Notes: generated by a model not told the origin, from the sequence alone. 64,000 nucleotides of DNA from Petrolisthes cinctipes (GCA_033782935.1 JAWQEG010000365.1:1116001-1180000); one strand, 5' to 3'; shown: positions 1 through 11,190, counted from the stretch's first letter. Numbers and translations are program-made.

Positions 1-520
1 TAGACTCTCCAGCTATCTTTATTTCATAAATTATATTGGCCTTCCTAATTTCCCTCTTAATCTGTCACTTGAGATCCCCGAGTTGGTTTGAGATCCCCGA
101 GATGGTTTTCTCTAAAGTACTTTGCTACACCCCCTCCCCTTCCCTGTCTGCGTCAGCACTGAATAAATTATACCCGTTAATTTGGAACTGTGTTCTGAAT
201 TGCTTATCACATAATATCCACGTTTCACTTAGCACTATAATATAAAATTTCTCCGTACTAGCTATGGCCCTTAACTCGGCTTCCTTGTTGCACAGATTCC
301 TGCATTGCCATGGTACACTCTGTACTTCCTTTTTAAATTCTCCTCTGGGCTTTTTCTTTACTTCTTTCTAACTTTCTTCCCATCTCCAGAGATGACATTT
401 CTAATCCCCATTCCCGCTTTGCAGCTCCTCCCGACCCCAGCTCCACACTCCTCTCCCCTCACCCTTCTTATCAATGTCTTCTCCCTCTACTGCATGCCGT
501 GTTTCTCTCCTTCTGTCTAA
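1..520 (-). pseudogene. CR1-like non-LTR ORF2 start (EEP endonuclease) fragment
   Basis: Read on the minus strand, about 320 down to 1 encodes the beginning of an endonuclease/exonuclease/phosphatase domain. A run NLCNKEAELRAIASTEKF is followed by IIVLSETWI, the motif holding the catalytic Glu of this family, then a DREGEG-like loop that reaches a stop. Bases 320-520 look like the basic linker before the endonuclease. This layout is typical of CR1-group ORF2 in arthropods. The domain runs off the window edge and has stops, so it is a relic. The superfamily call is from motif memory; CR1 rather than Jockey is likely but not proven. Confidence 0.6.
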
Positions 521-1554
521 TGTCACGGTGAATTAAGTTTTTTTTATGTTATTATAATTATTATTTAATTATGTAAGTAATGTAACTTACCTTACCCGGC
601 TTATTTGTGGACTTCGTTGTGTTGGCTCAACGAACGTCTGCAGAGGTTAATTATCCCCTTTTCATCTCAATCCCGTCAACATATATTTATTTATGTGGGT
701 TCTTTCGATGTATATGCAATCACAACAGTAACAACAGAATTGAAGGTGTATGAAACAACCAATTACAACTACTTTACTGTATTTTTTAAAATCAGTCGTG
801 CACCAACATAAACAATTAATAAATTAATAACACACGCATACACTTCCGCACAAGAATAACTAACTAGCTAATATCGAAATAATCAATAGATACAGCACAC
901 GTTTTCTTTCAAGGTCTCGTAATGTTCTCTCGAATATTTTCTTCGATTGTTCTGCAGTCGATTTTCTTACGATAACCTAGCTTACGTTACTCACTGTGAT
1001 TAATCAAATCTAACACTGTGTTAATTAATTGTTAGGTGCTATTTCAAGACCTTCCTACTCAATTTACGTTAATAATATTTAAATTGCAATCTAGCACTCG
1101 AGTTCGATATATCCAAAACCAAGATTCGTTTCATAGACTCAGTGATAGATATTATGTCTTACACCACGAGTTTTCAATGTCAATACACAACGTAACACTC
1201 GTAACTTACCTTACGTATGCGGAACTTTATGTAAGCCTTTTTTTTTTTACCTTATTACCATTCAATTGTCTGTTGCAATCGATCAATAATATATAAATAA
1301 CCGTGAAGCTTTGGGAATATTGGTAGTGTTACCGAATTATTCAGCTTCTGGTCATCTCTTCATCTCGAGAGACAAAGGGCGAGGTAAGAAAACCAGGACG
1401 ACAAGATGTACGTGTGTTGTGATGCGTGGCGTAAACCGAACTAACAATTCAAACAGCTACTGTGGCTGGCTAGGCGGTAGGCAGAGACAGCGGCGTCTCC
1501 ACCAACATTCCTGACACCTCACCCAACTGTTCGAAGGCCCACACTGACTAAATT
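521..1554. other. AT-rich interval, nothing recognised
   Basis: About 1 kb of AT-rich sequence with no convincing protein similarity, RNA gene or repeat on either strand. It ends at the terminus of the first DIRS element. Confidence 0.5.
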
Positions 1555-1818
1555 AGTGCATTTGTCGCTGCTTCCAGCCACTTAAATTGTATTTATTGGT
1601 TTGTGGAACCAGCACAGCTGGATTGCTATAGAACACACCCTTCTCCAGCCCAGGCCCCGTATAGGCTTATTTCTGGGCTAGAAGGGTCTATTCCGTGAAG
1701 ATCATCAGAAGTAAATATAGAAATTCAAATCTGGCGCTGTACTGGTATGGGAGCCAGCTGGTGGTGGCCTGTAGAGGTAGTGACCCGCTTGGGTTAGCGA
1801 GGGCAGACGCTCGGTCAC
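1555..1818 (-). repeat. DIRS copy 1 right inverted terminal repeat
   Basis: Bases 1595-1818 are the reverse complement of 6561-6786 with few differences. The outer 40 bases (1555-1594, starting AGTGCATTTG on plus) have no partner in the left repeat but are matched in the internal complementary region, as expected of a DIRS right end. Confidence 0.85.
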
Positions 1819-1875
1819 TTAAATGAGAACTGAAGGAGAATGTCTGTCGCATCGGGAGGCGGGTGGGACAGTAAA

Positions 1876-1984
1876 AAGCTGTGCTGGTTCCACAAACCAA
1901 TAAATACAATTTAAGCGGCTGGAAGCCGCGACAAATGCACTATTATTGGTAAAGTGGAACCAGCACAGCTGGATTGCTATGCAT
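1876..1984 (-). repeat. DIRS copy 1 internal complementary region
   Basis: Two adjoining blocks. Bases 1876-1941 match the outer right end (with the CCAATAAATACAATTTAAG block), and 1942-1984 match the outer left end (TATTGGTAAAGTGG). Together they reproduce the junction expected when the two element ends meet in a circle, the hallmark of DIRS elements. Confidence 0.85.
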
Positions 1985-2468
1985 GCGATGCGGTAGGTGG
2001 GAGGTGAGGCAGAGGCATTCCTCCCCAGAATGAAGAGCGGACCCGCCCCTAGGACCAGAGCGGGGATTTTTAATTTTAGTATATATATATATATATATTT
2101 TTTTTATAGTTGTCTTTACAGTCAGACTCGAGAGGAGGGGTAGGCCGGTCGAGGCACCCCCCCCCCTTTTTTTATCCTAACCCCAGGCTATGGCCTGAGT
2201 AGTAGGTAATAAGTCCACCAGAAGGAGGAACGAAACAACTAACATGTCATAACCATGTGTTTTATTGTAACCCTGCCCTACATGGACATAGGGAATTCAG
2301 TCACCATAATCTCTTCCATAGGAAAATAAACACTCAGAGCTCCGTAACAATGTAGTTTTATTATTATCCGGCACCATATGTACAACATGAATGATATGGG
2401 ATGAGCGTGAAAATGTACAGAATGGAAATGACGTATGGGGTGATAATGAAGGTAAGGTGATAAGGGGA

Positions 2469-3480
2469 TTACCTAGCCCGACCTTTGCCCCTCGGGCGCC
2501 CCCTCCCCCTCTTTTGTCTCCCACCGGGACCTCTACCAGGTGTTGGTCCTGGGTGTGGAAAGATGGGAGGAGTCCCCATCGCCACACAAGGGGTGGGGGA
2601 GACCAAGTGGAACAGATACCTCATCCTGAAGGAGGAGGCGGATGCCCAGCCCCCCAGATCCCGTACCTGCCCCACCGAGTGAGTCCTGAGGAAGGCGAGG
2701 GAGGCGGCCATGCCCCGAACACTGTGGGTCTTGGGAGCGTGTCCGGGATCCCCGTTCTCGATCACTCAGCAGAGAAGGCGAGCGACCTGGGGAAGAGAGG
2801 TTTACCAGACATGGAGTTGCAGAACAGGTGGTCCGGTGAAGCCTCTCTCGTAGCCTCCACGTAGGCTGTGAAGGCGTGGACTGGACAGAGAGGGTGGAAA
2901 CTTCCATCCCTCAGGAAGGAGGGTACTGTGAGGGGGCCAATCCTGTCATCAGCCTGCTCGTTCTTAGCTAAGAAAGTAGGAGAGGGGGAAACAGAGGCAT
3001 GATTAGGACTTACAGAGGAGAAAGCTGGATGACGGGTAAGGGCTGCCAGTTGGGAGGCCCTGTACTCTGTAACTAAGGCGAGCAAGAAGAGAGACTTCTG
3101 GAGGAGATGGAACACTTCCAAAGGGACTCCCTCGAAGGTCAGGTAGATGAGGACACGGTGAAGGGACCAGGACGGTGTCTGGACCCGGTGAGGTGCTGTC
3201 CCCGCCTGAATCCCCATCCTCAGGAGAGAGAGAGGCCTCTCGGGAACCCTTATGTTGAAACCAAGGAGGAGGGGATCAGACAGGGCTGCGTGATGTGCAA
3301 GCACCATCGCCGAGGCCCTGCTGGTGGAGTCGGCGAGTCAAGTGAGGAATTCCAGGACTGTGTCCTCCGAGATAACCATTGAGAGGTGTCGTAGCAATGA
3401 GCCCTCAGCATCTTGCCCACTGTCTCCTGAGTGAAGCGTTTGCTGAGGACCCCCCGTAGAAACTCCAAGCGTGTAGTTTC
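2469..3480 (-). pseudogene. DIRS copy 1 tyrosine recombinase, frameshifted
   Basis: The tyrosine recombinase should cut and rejoin the circular DNA into the genome. On the minus strand a frame at 3307-2762 holds the first active-site box with the catalytic Arg in EYRASQL. A second frame at 2765-2469 holds the His-x-x-Arg box in HSVRGMAASLAF and the likely nucleophile Tyr in MRYLFHLVS. Compared with copy 3, a 4-bp deletion near 2777 separates the two frames. The N-terminal core-binding part (about 3480-3330) also lost about 60 bp. All catalytic residues survive but not in one frame. The gene overlaps the RNase H frame upstream, as in DIRS-1. Confidence 0.8.
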
Positions 3481-5164
3481 AGTGACGCTTGGAGTGGTGC
3501 GAACAGAGTGCTGGAGAGGCACGCCGATCCCAACTGAAGAGGATGAGGGCACCACTGGGACAGTTCTCCGAACCACGGCTGCGCTGGCCAGAGGAGTACC
3601 CTCCCTCTGAAGGATCGCAGCCTGAGGATCTCCTGGAGGAGGACTGACGTTGCTGGAGGGGGAAAGAGATAAACATGATCCCACCTTTTCCAGTCCTCTG
3701 TGAAGGCGTCCGGGCCCCCCGCCTCTTTCCTGGTGGAAAAGGACAGGATCAGGGGAAGTTGGGCCGTGGTTGGGGAGGCGAACAGGTCCACCTCCGGTGT
3801 CCCATAGCGAAGGCAGAGTGACTCGAACACAGGGGGACGCAGTTGCCACTCGACTGACGTCCCTCTGAAACTGGATAGGGCGTCCGCCCAGTCGTTCTCC
3901 TGCCCTGGCACGTAGCGGGCCGAGAGGTGAGTCGCCCTCTTGGCAGCTCTCGAGAAGATCTGTTCTGACAGGGACAGGAGAACCTCCAACTGTGAAGTGC
4001 CCTGTCTCTGTAGGCACTGCACGGCCGCTACGTTGTCCATATCGAAGCGGACGCCCATCCCGGAGAACTGGGGGTGTCTGTCGAGCCACACCCTCGCTAC
4101 CATCAACTCCCAAGCGTTGATGTGTAGTAGCCTCTCCTCTTCCTTCCATTCCCCGCATAGCTGGTGTCCCAGGCTTGACTTGTATCCCCAGCCTACTTCC
4201 GATGAGTCTGTCGCCACCGTGATCCCCGGTGGAGGAAATACCCAGAGAACGCGCTAATGCAGGGCACCAGAACGCAACCAGGGGCGAAGGAGACGGTGCA
4301 TAATGGGGACACTGGCCTGGGAAGGTCCCTGTATGCGGGGGACAGGTGCAGGTTTACCTCCCGCATGAGCCTCCTGTGCTTCAGTCGTCCCAGGGGCATT
4401 GCGGGGGCCACGAAATTCAGTGACCTGAGCAATGATTCCCACTGGCGGTGAGATAAAGTACGGGAAAAATAAGCCTGGCGGACATGACGGAGGGTCCAGC
4501 GGGCGTTGTCCGGAGCGAGCGAGAGGGTGGCCGAAACTGAGTCCCACTCTATTTCGAGCCACGATAGCTTGCGCATAGGGGTGAGAGAGGACATGGGGAT
4601 GTTGGGAAGGAACCCCATTTCCTCTAGAACCCCCCTTGCTACCCTGACGTTGTTTGCTAACTGCTCCCTGGAGGGGGCATGTAGCAACCAATCGTCCAGG
4701 TACATGAGAGTGGGGACACCCGCCTCCACCAGGCGGGATGCCACCACCCTCACGAGTTTGGTGAAGACCCGAGGGGCAAGCGAGAGACTGAAAGGGAGCC
4801 TGGTAAACTGAAACGTCTCGGTCCCCATCTGGAATGCCAGAAATCGGCGAAACCGAGAGTGAATCGGGACGTGCCAGTACGCGTCCTGGAGGTCCAGGGA
4901 TGCTAACCAGTCCCCTTTTTGGAGAACTGTGCGGACCTGAGCAACCGAAACCATCTTGAAGTGTAGGGGCTTCAAGAACTTGTTTAGTTTGCTCAGGTAC
5001 ATCACCAGTCTCGTCTTTCCCGAGTTCTTCTTGGGCACTGTGAACAGGTGTGACAAAAAGACCTTCCCCGTCGCACGCTCCAGTACCCCTTTTTCCCGCA
5101 TTTCTCTCACGTGAGGGACGACCGAAGGTGACACCTTGGAGGAGGCAGGAGGGAGACGTAGTGG
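3405..5164 (-). pseudogene. DIRS copy 1 reverse transcriptase - RNase H, frameshifted
   Basis: Minus-strand frame 5164-4193 holds the reverse transcriptase: palm Asp in SLDLQDAYWH and the catalytic pair in MYLDDWLLH. After a frameshift near 4240, RNase H follows in frame 4217-3405 with its first Asp in ATDSSEVGWGY, then DMDNVAAVQ and ENDWADALS. It differs from copy 3 by substitutions such as LVMYLS for LVMDLS. The exon is predicted to start at 5164 after an AG acceptor, with the upstream donor at 5333. It copies element RNA into DNA. The frameshift makes this copy inactive. Confidence 0.85.
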
Positions 5165-5334
5165 CTTCAAAGAAGTGGCATGTGTCAGTGGGGTGCAGGG
5201 GTAATCCAAACTGGGACCCAAAAGAACAGGGGGTGGGGGGGGGTGGAAACAATCGGGATAAACGGTGTGGAAAAAGGTTATGTCATATGTCACAGGTTTT
5301 ACAACAGAGAGGATGACAGGAACCGTTACTCACC

Positions 5335-5662
5335 GGGACTGAAATCCATGGCCAGGTGAGACCCTGCCGTATGACCCTCGATGCCCAACCGTTGGTGGGC
5401 CATGCGGTGGACCAACCCGTGCGGCACCCCCGGGTAGGACCCTCAGGTGGAGCGGTCTTTCTGGGAGGAGTGGGAGGAGGAGGGCTTGGGTTTGGTGTAG
5501 GGCTTGGAACCCTGGTTCCTCCCACGAAAGGGCTGCTGGCCATGGTGGTGGAACCTGGCGGACTGCTGCGGAGGTGTGGAGAAGGCTGTCCTTGGCTGTC
5601 TCGCGGGTTGGGAGGGCCTGCGAGGCTGGAACGAAGGTCTGGCTGGCTGTGGGGCACGTGGC
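5335..5662 (-). pseudogene. DIRS copy 1 gag last exon and pol first exon
   Basis: Minus strand. After an AG acceptor (5664-5663) a Pro/Arg/Gln-rich gag tail starts PRAPQPARPSFQPRRPSQ and ends at a stop near 5444. In another frame the same stretch carries the N-terminus of pol (GLTWPWISV) up to a GTGAGT donor at 5333. The same arrangement occurs in copy 3. Confidence 0.65.
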
Positions 5663-5824
5663 CTATGTTAGCGGGGGGGGGGGGGAAACCCTGGGGAACA
5701 CCGGGGAAAACATGAGAGCAGGGGGAAGTTGGGACTATCCTCCCGCCCGTCTCGATTCCCTCGTGCAACAGAAAATACAGAACATCATCATCCTTCCCCA
5801 AAGACCATCAGGTAAGGAACTTAC

Positions 5825-6060
5825 TTGGAGGTGCAAGGTTTTGGCAAGTTGATGACTGCTGGGAGGGACGAGAAGACTGAGTCCGTCGCCGCCTGGTCGA
5901 ACAGCACAGGGGAGAGGCTCGCACCACGCCCCGCTGCGCGGACTGCCAGGCGGCCGCCAGTCTGGCCTCGGCAAAGGACCTTGCCGCCTCCCGCAGGTGA
6001 TGGGTTGCCATGGCTCCGGCGCCCTCTTCAACGGTAGTCATGGACATCAGGGCATCGCCA
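5825..6060 (-). pseudogene. DIRS copy 1 gag middle exon
   Basis: Minus strand, between a CCCCTACAG acceptor and a GTAAGT donor. It encodes MSMTTVEEGAGAMATHHL and FAEARLAAAW, clearly the same exon as in copy 3 (MATVMEGVAAMATHFM, FAEARLAARQ). It is probably a nucleocapsid or coiled-coil part of gag. The upstream exon is absent, so no complete gag can be made. Confidence 0.7.
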
Positions 6061-6560
6061 CTGTAGGGGAGAAACAGGGACCCCGAGAACCCCAAGGTTA
6101 GAGACCCGAGAAGGTTATGTAAGACACAAAGTCCCTTATGCCCATCACAAATAAACACAATACGAAGAAGGTACTTACGTGGGGAGGCAAGGGCCCCACG
6201 TGAAGAAGAACACTCACGTACATGGCTAAACAGCCCCGAACAACACAAAGAAAGTGAACTAGTGACGAAGCGAAGTGAGAAAAATGGGGGCAGAAAGGGG
6301 AAGAAACCTAAGAAGGGACCCCAAGAAAACGAGACCCCAAAGAGAGAAGGAAAAACAGACCCCAACACCCGAGGGGAAAAGCGAGAAAAACTGCCCTAAA
6401 GGAAAACCCCGACGCACACACACACACACATCTGCAGAGCAGGCAAGCCACTAGACACAGAATAAACACGTAAATAACACTAGCAGAAACACGGGCAACA
6501 CATTACCATAGCGAAGGGGAGAGAAGCGTTGATGTTACTAGGCCGATGTTCCGCGAAACA

Positions 6561-6786
6561 GTGACCGAGCGTCTGCCCCCACTAACCCAAGCGGGTCACT
6601 ACCTCTACAGGCCACCACCAGGTGGCTCCCATGTCAATACAGCACTAGATTTGAATTTCTATATTTACTTCTGATGATCTTCACGGAATAGACCGTTCTA
6701 GCCCAGAAATAAGCCTATATGGGGCCTGGGCTGGAGAAGGGTGAGTTCTATAGCAATACAGCTGTGCTGGTTCCACTTTACCAATA
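6561..6786 (-). repeat. DIRS copy 1 left inverted terminal repeat
   Basis: Reverse complement of 1595-1818. It contains the shared landmarks TTACTTCTGATGATCTTCAC and GGCCTGGGCTGGAGAAGG and ends at TACCAATA. Between it and the first surviving gag exon (6061-6560) lies a purine-rich leader with a (CA)n tract and no recognisable coding. Confidence 0.85.
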
Positions 6787-7149
6787 AAAGTTTACATCTT
6801 TATACAACATATACACATTAGTTATACATGCAATTTTAATATACGACACATAATTAACACTCAATGAATTTCCCACTTCACGAATCCTATGCAATTTAAA
6901 GAAATTAATCTTCGTGTCGGCATGATTAATTCTTTCAATAATAATACGAGCGAAGGCTACAGACGAAACCGACAGTTATAGGACGCTGTGGTCGGTATGC
7001 TTTCAAACCCGCTGCTAGTGGAAATTTCCTAAGCTAGCTAGACCAGTGGAAACTTCCGCCTGGGTTAAGTAAGCCCTATCTCTATGCTACGATATTATCA
7101 TTTTTATTATGCCACAAGTCAACGACTGACTCGTGACACCTAACACTGA
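6787..7149. other. AT-rich interval, nothing recognised
   Basis: No reading frame, RNA or repeat that I can name. It separates DIRS copy 1 from a CR1-type relic. Confidence 0.4.
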
Positions 7150-7780
7150 AACACCTTTCCTACTAAGGTGAACCCCATCCCTGATGTACGTATCATCCCT
7201 GCCATTGAACCGGTGCCAGTTGTCAACGAATAGTATTTCTACATCCTTACATAAACAGTAGCCCTGAACATCTACTCCCGACTAGCCCCCCTTGGCAAGA
7301 TGCTACATACAACTGGGATCCCTTCCCTAGACCTAATAAAATTTTATCTCATGTATCTTTGTACTGCCTCAGCAGTCTCTCACTCCAAACTCTACTGACA
7401 TCATTGCCTTCTACACTGAGGCAGACAACAGGTGTAGCTCGGTTGTCTGGCATGATGTCTTCTAAGCTTTCCAATACTCTTCCCACCCCATCCCCCGGCA
7501 AATACTCTAATCATCTAACCCTGGTGGTGAGAGCTTTCCCTTGATACCCTGACTTGTGAGTCGCCAACGACGAGTATACCCATATCCCTTGCTCCACCAC
7601 ACTCTACCCTGTCAACCTCCACTGGCTCCTCCCCACTCTCGCATTCATTAGTCAAGGCTTTGAACACATTCCTCACCTAAATGCCTACCTTTCTGTCTTG
7701 CTGTCTAAGGGTGAACTTGGTTGCACCCTTGTTTACCACCTTCCAGGATTCCCCCCTCCTCTCTCTAACCACCCTCCCTG
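7150..7780 (-). pseudogene. SGNH/GDSL-esterase-like domain relic of a CR1-type ORF1
   Basis: On the minus strand, across several frames, the order of an SGNH hydrolase can be read: MGILVVGDSQVRV (block I around Ser), a PGGWGG-like glycine block, a broken central block, then YIRDGVHLSRKG near 7200 (block V with Asp and His). Esterase domains of this type occur in ORF1 of some CR1-group non-LTR elements and recur in crustacean repeats. At least three frameshifts or stops are present, so it is non-functional. Whether it belongs to the same element as 1-520 cannot be told. Confidence 0.5.
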
Positions 7781-7925
7781 TTAATCCCCCTCTCCCTAAT
7801 ATAATATTTCACTCTCTCTTACCCCAATATCCACCCCTGTCAATCGGAAGCTAGCTCTCACACAGAAAAAGTTGATGCACACACACACAATTATAGATAT
7901 ATATCTAAATTTACAGTACACACAG

Positions 7926-7926
<1 letters not shown>

Positions 7927-7973
<47 letters not shown>
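7927..7973. repeat. (TA)n microsatellite
   Basis: About 46 bp of pure TA. Tyr/Ile-alternating reading frames here are artefacts. Confidence 0.95.
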
Positions 7974-7975
<2 letters not shown>

Positions 7976-9102
7976 AGGTAATCCTCTTTGTAAACTAAAT
8001 AACAGGGAAAATGCAGACAAGAAGCACGAATCACAACAGTTAATAGATAAATTAGAGTCTAAAAATGTATCTATAAAATAAGTCAGTGAAGTAACTAAAT
8101 AAGCTAAAAGGGTAATAAAATATGTAATGTACTCATCAATCCTTTTTAACTGCTAGACTTGTCTCTGGGCATCTCTGATCTTACTGCTAAACTCGTGAGG
8201 TGCTGAGGACACGTCCTGTGGTTAACACAGTTTGACCATGACTGACCATCAAGGACAATATTTTATAACATGCTGTCAAGGTATTCATAGTATACTGTTC
8301 TTTACTTCTGATAGTCAGATATACTTGTCATTATATGTTCTGTGAAACAAAATATGATTTAACGAAAAAAATCTATTCTGTTTGGAATATATGTCCATAA
8401 ATCCTATCGCGATTGTACCGTCGTGGACATTAATATTCGGCCACATAGTGGTGACCCATGTAAAGTTTGACAGCACTCAGTTTGTTAGCTGGGGAACATT
8501 CCAGTAAGGGAGTATTGTAGCATCTCCTAATTTATTGCAAAGCAGCTATTCACTCTTCAAAACATTATAGGAGGACGCGAAAACAGAACTCAGTAATTTG
8601 TTTTAATAATTACTAATATGCTTATTGAAACTTATGTCCACGACTGTAAGACAAATTCTACCACCGACTGTACAACAAAATGTTTATCCTTCACACTCCT
8701 TTACGGGCAGACGTGAAAAAGCATTTTAATTCTTCCATTGGTATAGTGTTGTATGTTTTGTAACCCACGAACACACAATTAGATGGTGTATTATGTAACT
8801 CAGGGTCCGTATTTATAATAATATGTAACGTTCATTCCTAAGGTAAAATGTTGTTGTTAAGTGTTTGTTCATACATGGCACAGTGTAGAATCAAGCAGTG
8901 CTTTTAAACCATGATAAAACTCACACTGTATTGTACAGTACAGTACTTCAAGAGCGGGAAAAATCATTGCTCCACTGCTTCGAAATGAGACTGACACACT
9001 TTGTTGGCGAGGTCAGGAATGCAAACTCACGAACAACTGCAAACTTTGAGAGGTTTTATGAATACTGTCCCTTATTGCACAGTAATAAACAGTAAAATAC
9101 TC
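7974..9102. other. AT-rich interval, nothing recognised
   Basis: About 1.1 kb with only short uninformative frames on both strands. Confidence 0.4.
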
Positions 9103-9278
9103 GTACACTCGTGATACGTAATCCCTGACCAGAGACGAACGGCAGGCACCACACACACATACCCTGCATTCGAACTCAGCCTCTATAGGTGTACTGAGTG
9201 GAGAAATGAACAATGCCAGGCGATTCGAAGCTTTCTGCTCCTCACACTCTGGTCAGAAATTATGTATCACGAGTGTAC
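9103..9278. mobile_element. Short inverted-repeat (MITE-like) element
   Basis: GTACACTCGTGATACGTAAT at 9103 is mirrored by a near-perfect reverse complement ending GTATCACGAGTGTAC at 9278. The arms are about 30 bp (GACCAGAG/CTCTGGTC at the inner side) with three mismatches, and the total length is about 176 bp. There is no coding capacity. A non-autonomous DNA transposon is the simplest reading; I see no clear target duplication. Confidence 0.55.
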
Positions 9279-9394
9279 ATTGCAAAGAAAGTTGGTGTTG
9301 GTACAGGCTAGTGGTTAGACCAGTATTGCCTGCGGTGATGTGGGCAGTAGTTTTAAGAGTTTTGGCGCTCCTTTGGTTCCCGAGCCACTTCCTT

Positions 9395-9880
9395 TCAATT
9401 CTTCATCTGTCCCTCATTTCCTTTGTGATTGCTGTCCCTCCTTTCCTTCGTCCTTCCTTTTCTTTTATTCCCTTCGTGTTTGCTGCTTCTCCTTTCCTTC
9501 TATTTTCTTTATCCTTGCTGTCATTCATTTCCTTCTATTTCTTTCGTTATTGTTGTCCTCTTTTCCTTCTATTTCTTTTGTCTTTGATGTCTCTCCTCTC
9601 ATTCTATTTCTTTCGTCATTGTTGTCCTCCTTTCCTTCTATTTCCTTTGTCTTTGCTGTCTCTCCTTTCCTTCTATTTCCTTTTTGTCCTTGCTGTCTTT
9701 CCTTTCTTTATATTTCCTTGTTTGCTGTCTCTCCTTTCCTTTTAGTTCTTTCGTCATTACTATCCCTTCTTTCTCCTATCTCCTATGTCCTTGCTGTCTT
9801 TCCTTTCCTCCAATTTTTTTTTTGCTATTGCTGTTCCTCCTATCCTTCTATTTCCTTCATCCTTGCTGTTTCGGGTTGGA
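9395..9880. repeat. Pyrimidine-rich 34-35-bp minisatellite
   Basis: CCTTCTATTT recurs at 9496, 9531, 9565, 9600 (variant), 9634 and 9669, a spacing of 34-35 bp, with more degenerate units on each side. Almost all C/T on the plus strand. The hydrophobic Phe/Leu/Ser frames across it are repeat artefacts. It abuts the poly(A) end of non-LTR copy A. Confidence 0.85.
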
Positions 9881-10054
9881 TTTTTTTTTTTTAAATTAAT
9901 TGCGCCGAAGTGTCAATCAACAGGCAGGCAACAATACATACGGATAGGCGGGACCCATGAGAATCCAATGACTACAATCACACTTACACATGCACACACA
10001 CACACACACATATCGCGAAAACATAACAGAATGAAGCACAAGCATACAGACAAT
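9881..10054 (-). mobile_element. Detached 3' end of non-LTR copy A
   Basis: On the minus strand this stretch matches the 3' untranslated end of copy B (52170-52310): GTCTG, a TTCTGTTAT block, (GT)n, CATTGGATTCTCATGGGTCCC, then a poly(A) run at 9881-9893. It continues the sequence that stops at 17285, so DIRS copy 2 has split the element. Confidence 0.8.
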
Positions 10055-10271
10055 TATTGGTATAGTGAAACCAGCACAGCTGGATTGCTATAGAATACGC
10101 CCCTTCTCCAGCCCAGGCCCCGTATAGGCATAAACTGGGTTGGAAGGGTCTATTCCGTGACGATCATCAGAAGTAAATCAAAATTCAAATCTGGCGCTGT
10201 ACTGATAGTGGAGCCACCTGGTGGCGTGATGAGGTATTAAGCCCTCTCTGCGCTCGAAGGCAATCGGTCAC
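10055..10271 (+). repeat. DIRS copy 2 left inverted terminal repeat
   Basis: Starts TATTGGTATAGTGAAACCAG after the flank ACAAT. It is the reverse complement of 17031-17244 with very few differences. Confidence 0.9.
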
Positions 10272-10479
10272 TCTGTCGCGGAACACGTACCTGTCAACAT
10301 CTTTGCTCCTCTCTGCTACGCTACGGTATTGTGTCACGTGTTCCTGCTATCGTTTCTTTTGTGTTCTAGTGGCTTGCCTGCTGTGCAGATGTGTGTGTGT
10401 GTGTGTGTGTTTTGGGAGTTTAGGGTGTTAATGTGGGAATTTTTTCCTTTCCTAGGGCTAGTTAAGTTTCTTCCCTAGT

Positions 10480-11190
10480 GGAGGGGGCTCATTTGGGCCT
10501 CCTTTTTTCGGGGTTTTCTCCCCTTATCCCCCTCTCACCCTTCCTCCTGCCACTAGTACACTTATTTGGTGTGTTTTCCTCGTTTTTTTTTAGGTTTTTA
10601 GCGAGGTTTGGCCTCCCCACGTGGGGCCTTTACCTCCCCACGTGGTGTGTGTGTGGGGGCTTGTAGCCCTCTTGTGCCCTCCCCGAGTATTGTGTTAGTC
10701 CACGCGGTTTGGGGGGAGCGAGAATTGTGCCCAGTTTCTCCCTTCCTCACCCTTGTGTGTTTTTAAGTGGTTTTTGTTATTTCCCAGTGTGGTGTTCCTG
10801 GGTTTTTGGCCCTTCAGGCTGCCTAGTATGTTGGGGGCTACTTTTCGGGGTTTTTTCCCCTTCCCTGTCCTGCCTCCCTTCCTCCTGCCACTAGTACACG
10901 TCATTTGGTGTATTTTTCCTCGGGGTTTTTTGGTGTTAGCGAGGTTTTTTCCTCCCCACGTGGGGCTCTTTCCTCCCCACGTGGTGCGGGTGTAGGACTA
11001 CTTAGCCCCTTATTGATGTTTCCCCCGAGTGTGGTTTAGTGTTACGTGGGGTGCGGGGAGCGAGGATTGTGCCAGGTTCTCGTTTCCCCTTCCCAGCGTA
11101 TTTTTTGGGTTTTTTTCTGGTGTCTTCCCAGTGTGTCTGTTACCCTGGGAATTGCCCCTCAGGCTGTCTGTGCCTCTCCTTTGGGGCCTG
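10480..11190 (+). repeat. Tandem duplication of about 350 bp in the DIRS copy 2 leader
   Basis: The order CGGGGTTTTCTCCCC, CTTCCTCCTGCCACTAGTAC, paired CCTCCCCACGTGG blocks and GGGGAGCGAG occurs at 10500-10735 and again at 10850-11070 with point differences. The region is G/T-rich and probably untranslated. Confidence 0.7.

Larger units (their letters stand above)
1555..6786 (-). mobile_element. DIRS-like tyrosine-recombinase retrotransposon, copy 1
   Basis: A 5.2-kb element on the minus strand, bounded by inverted terminal repeats (6561-6786 left, 1595-1818 right, plus a right-end extension 1555-1594) and carrying an internal complementary region at about 1876-1984. In transcript order it has a 5' leader, a gag exon (6060-5825), a second gag exon (5662 downward), reverse transcriptase plus RNase H, a tyrosine recombinase and a 3' region. 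The first gag exon present in copy 3 is missing here. DIRS elements integrate by tyrosine recombinase through a circular DNA intermediate and lack LTRs and a DDE integrase. Frameshifts make this copy inactive. Confidence 0.9.

Noticed and set aside
2391..2864. Plus-strand frame of 157 codons
   Set aside because: It is antisense to the DIRS copy 1 recombinase, which has recognised active-site motifs on the minus strand.
2968..3013. Tiny intron-like stretch in the DIRS recombinase (GTAAGT...TTAG; 46 nt in copy 1, 55 nt at 15979-16033 in copy 2)
   Set aside because: Both lengths leave a remainder of one when divided by three, and the conserved protein is in one frame on both sides only when the stretch is kept. 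Splicing would break the gene.
9300..9400. Possible tRNA-like sequence (GGCTAGTGGTTAG ... GGTTCCCGAGCC)
   Set aside because: No box B consensus, no foldable cloverleaf and no anticodon stem.
9206..9899. Hydrophobic multi-pass-like proteins
   Set aside because: Frames across a C/T-rich 34-35-bp minisatellite; all plus-strand frames look hydrophobic there.
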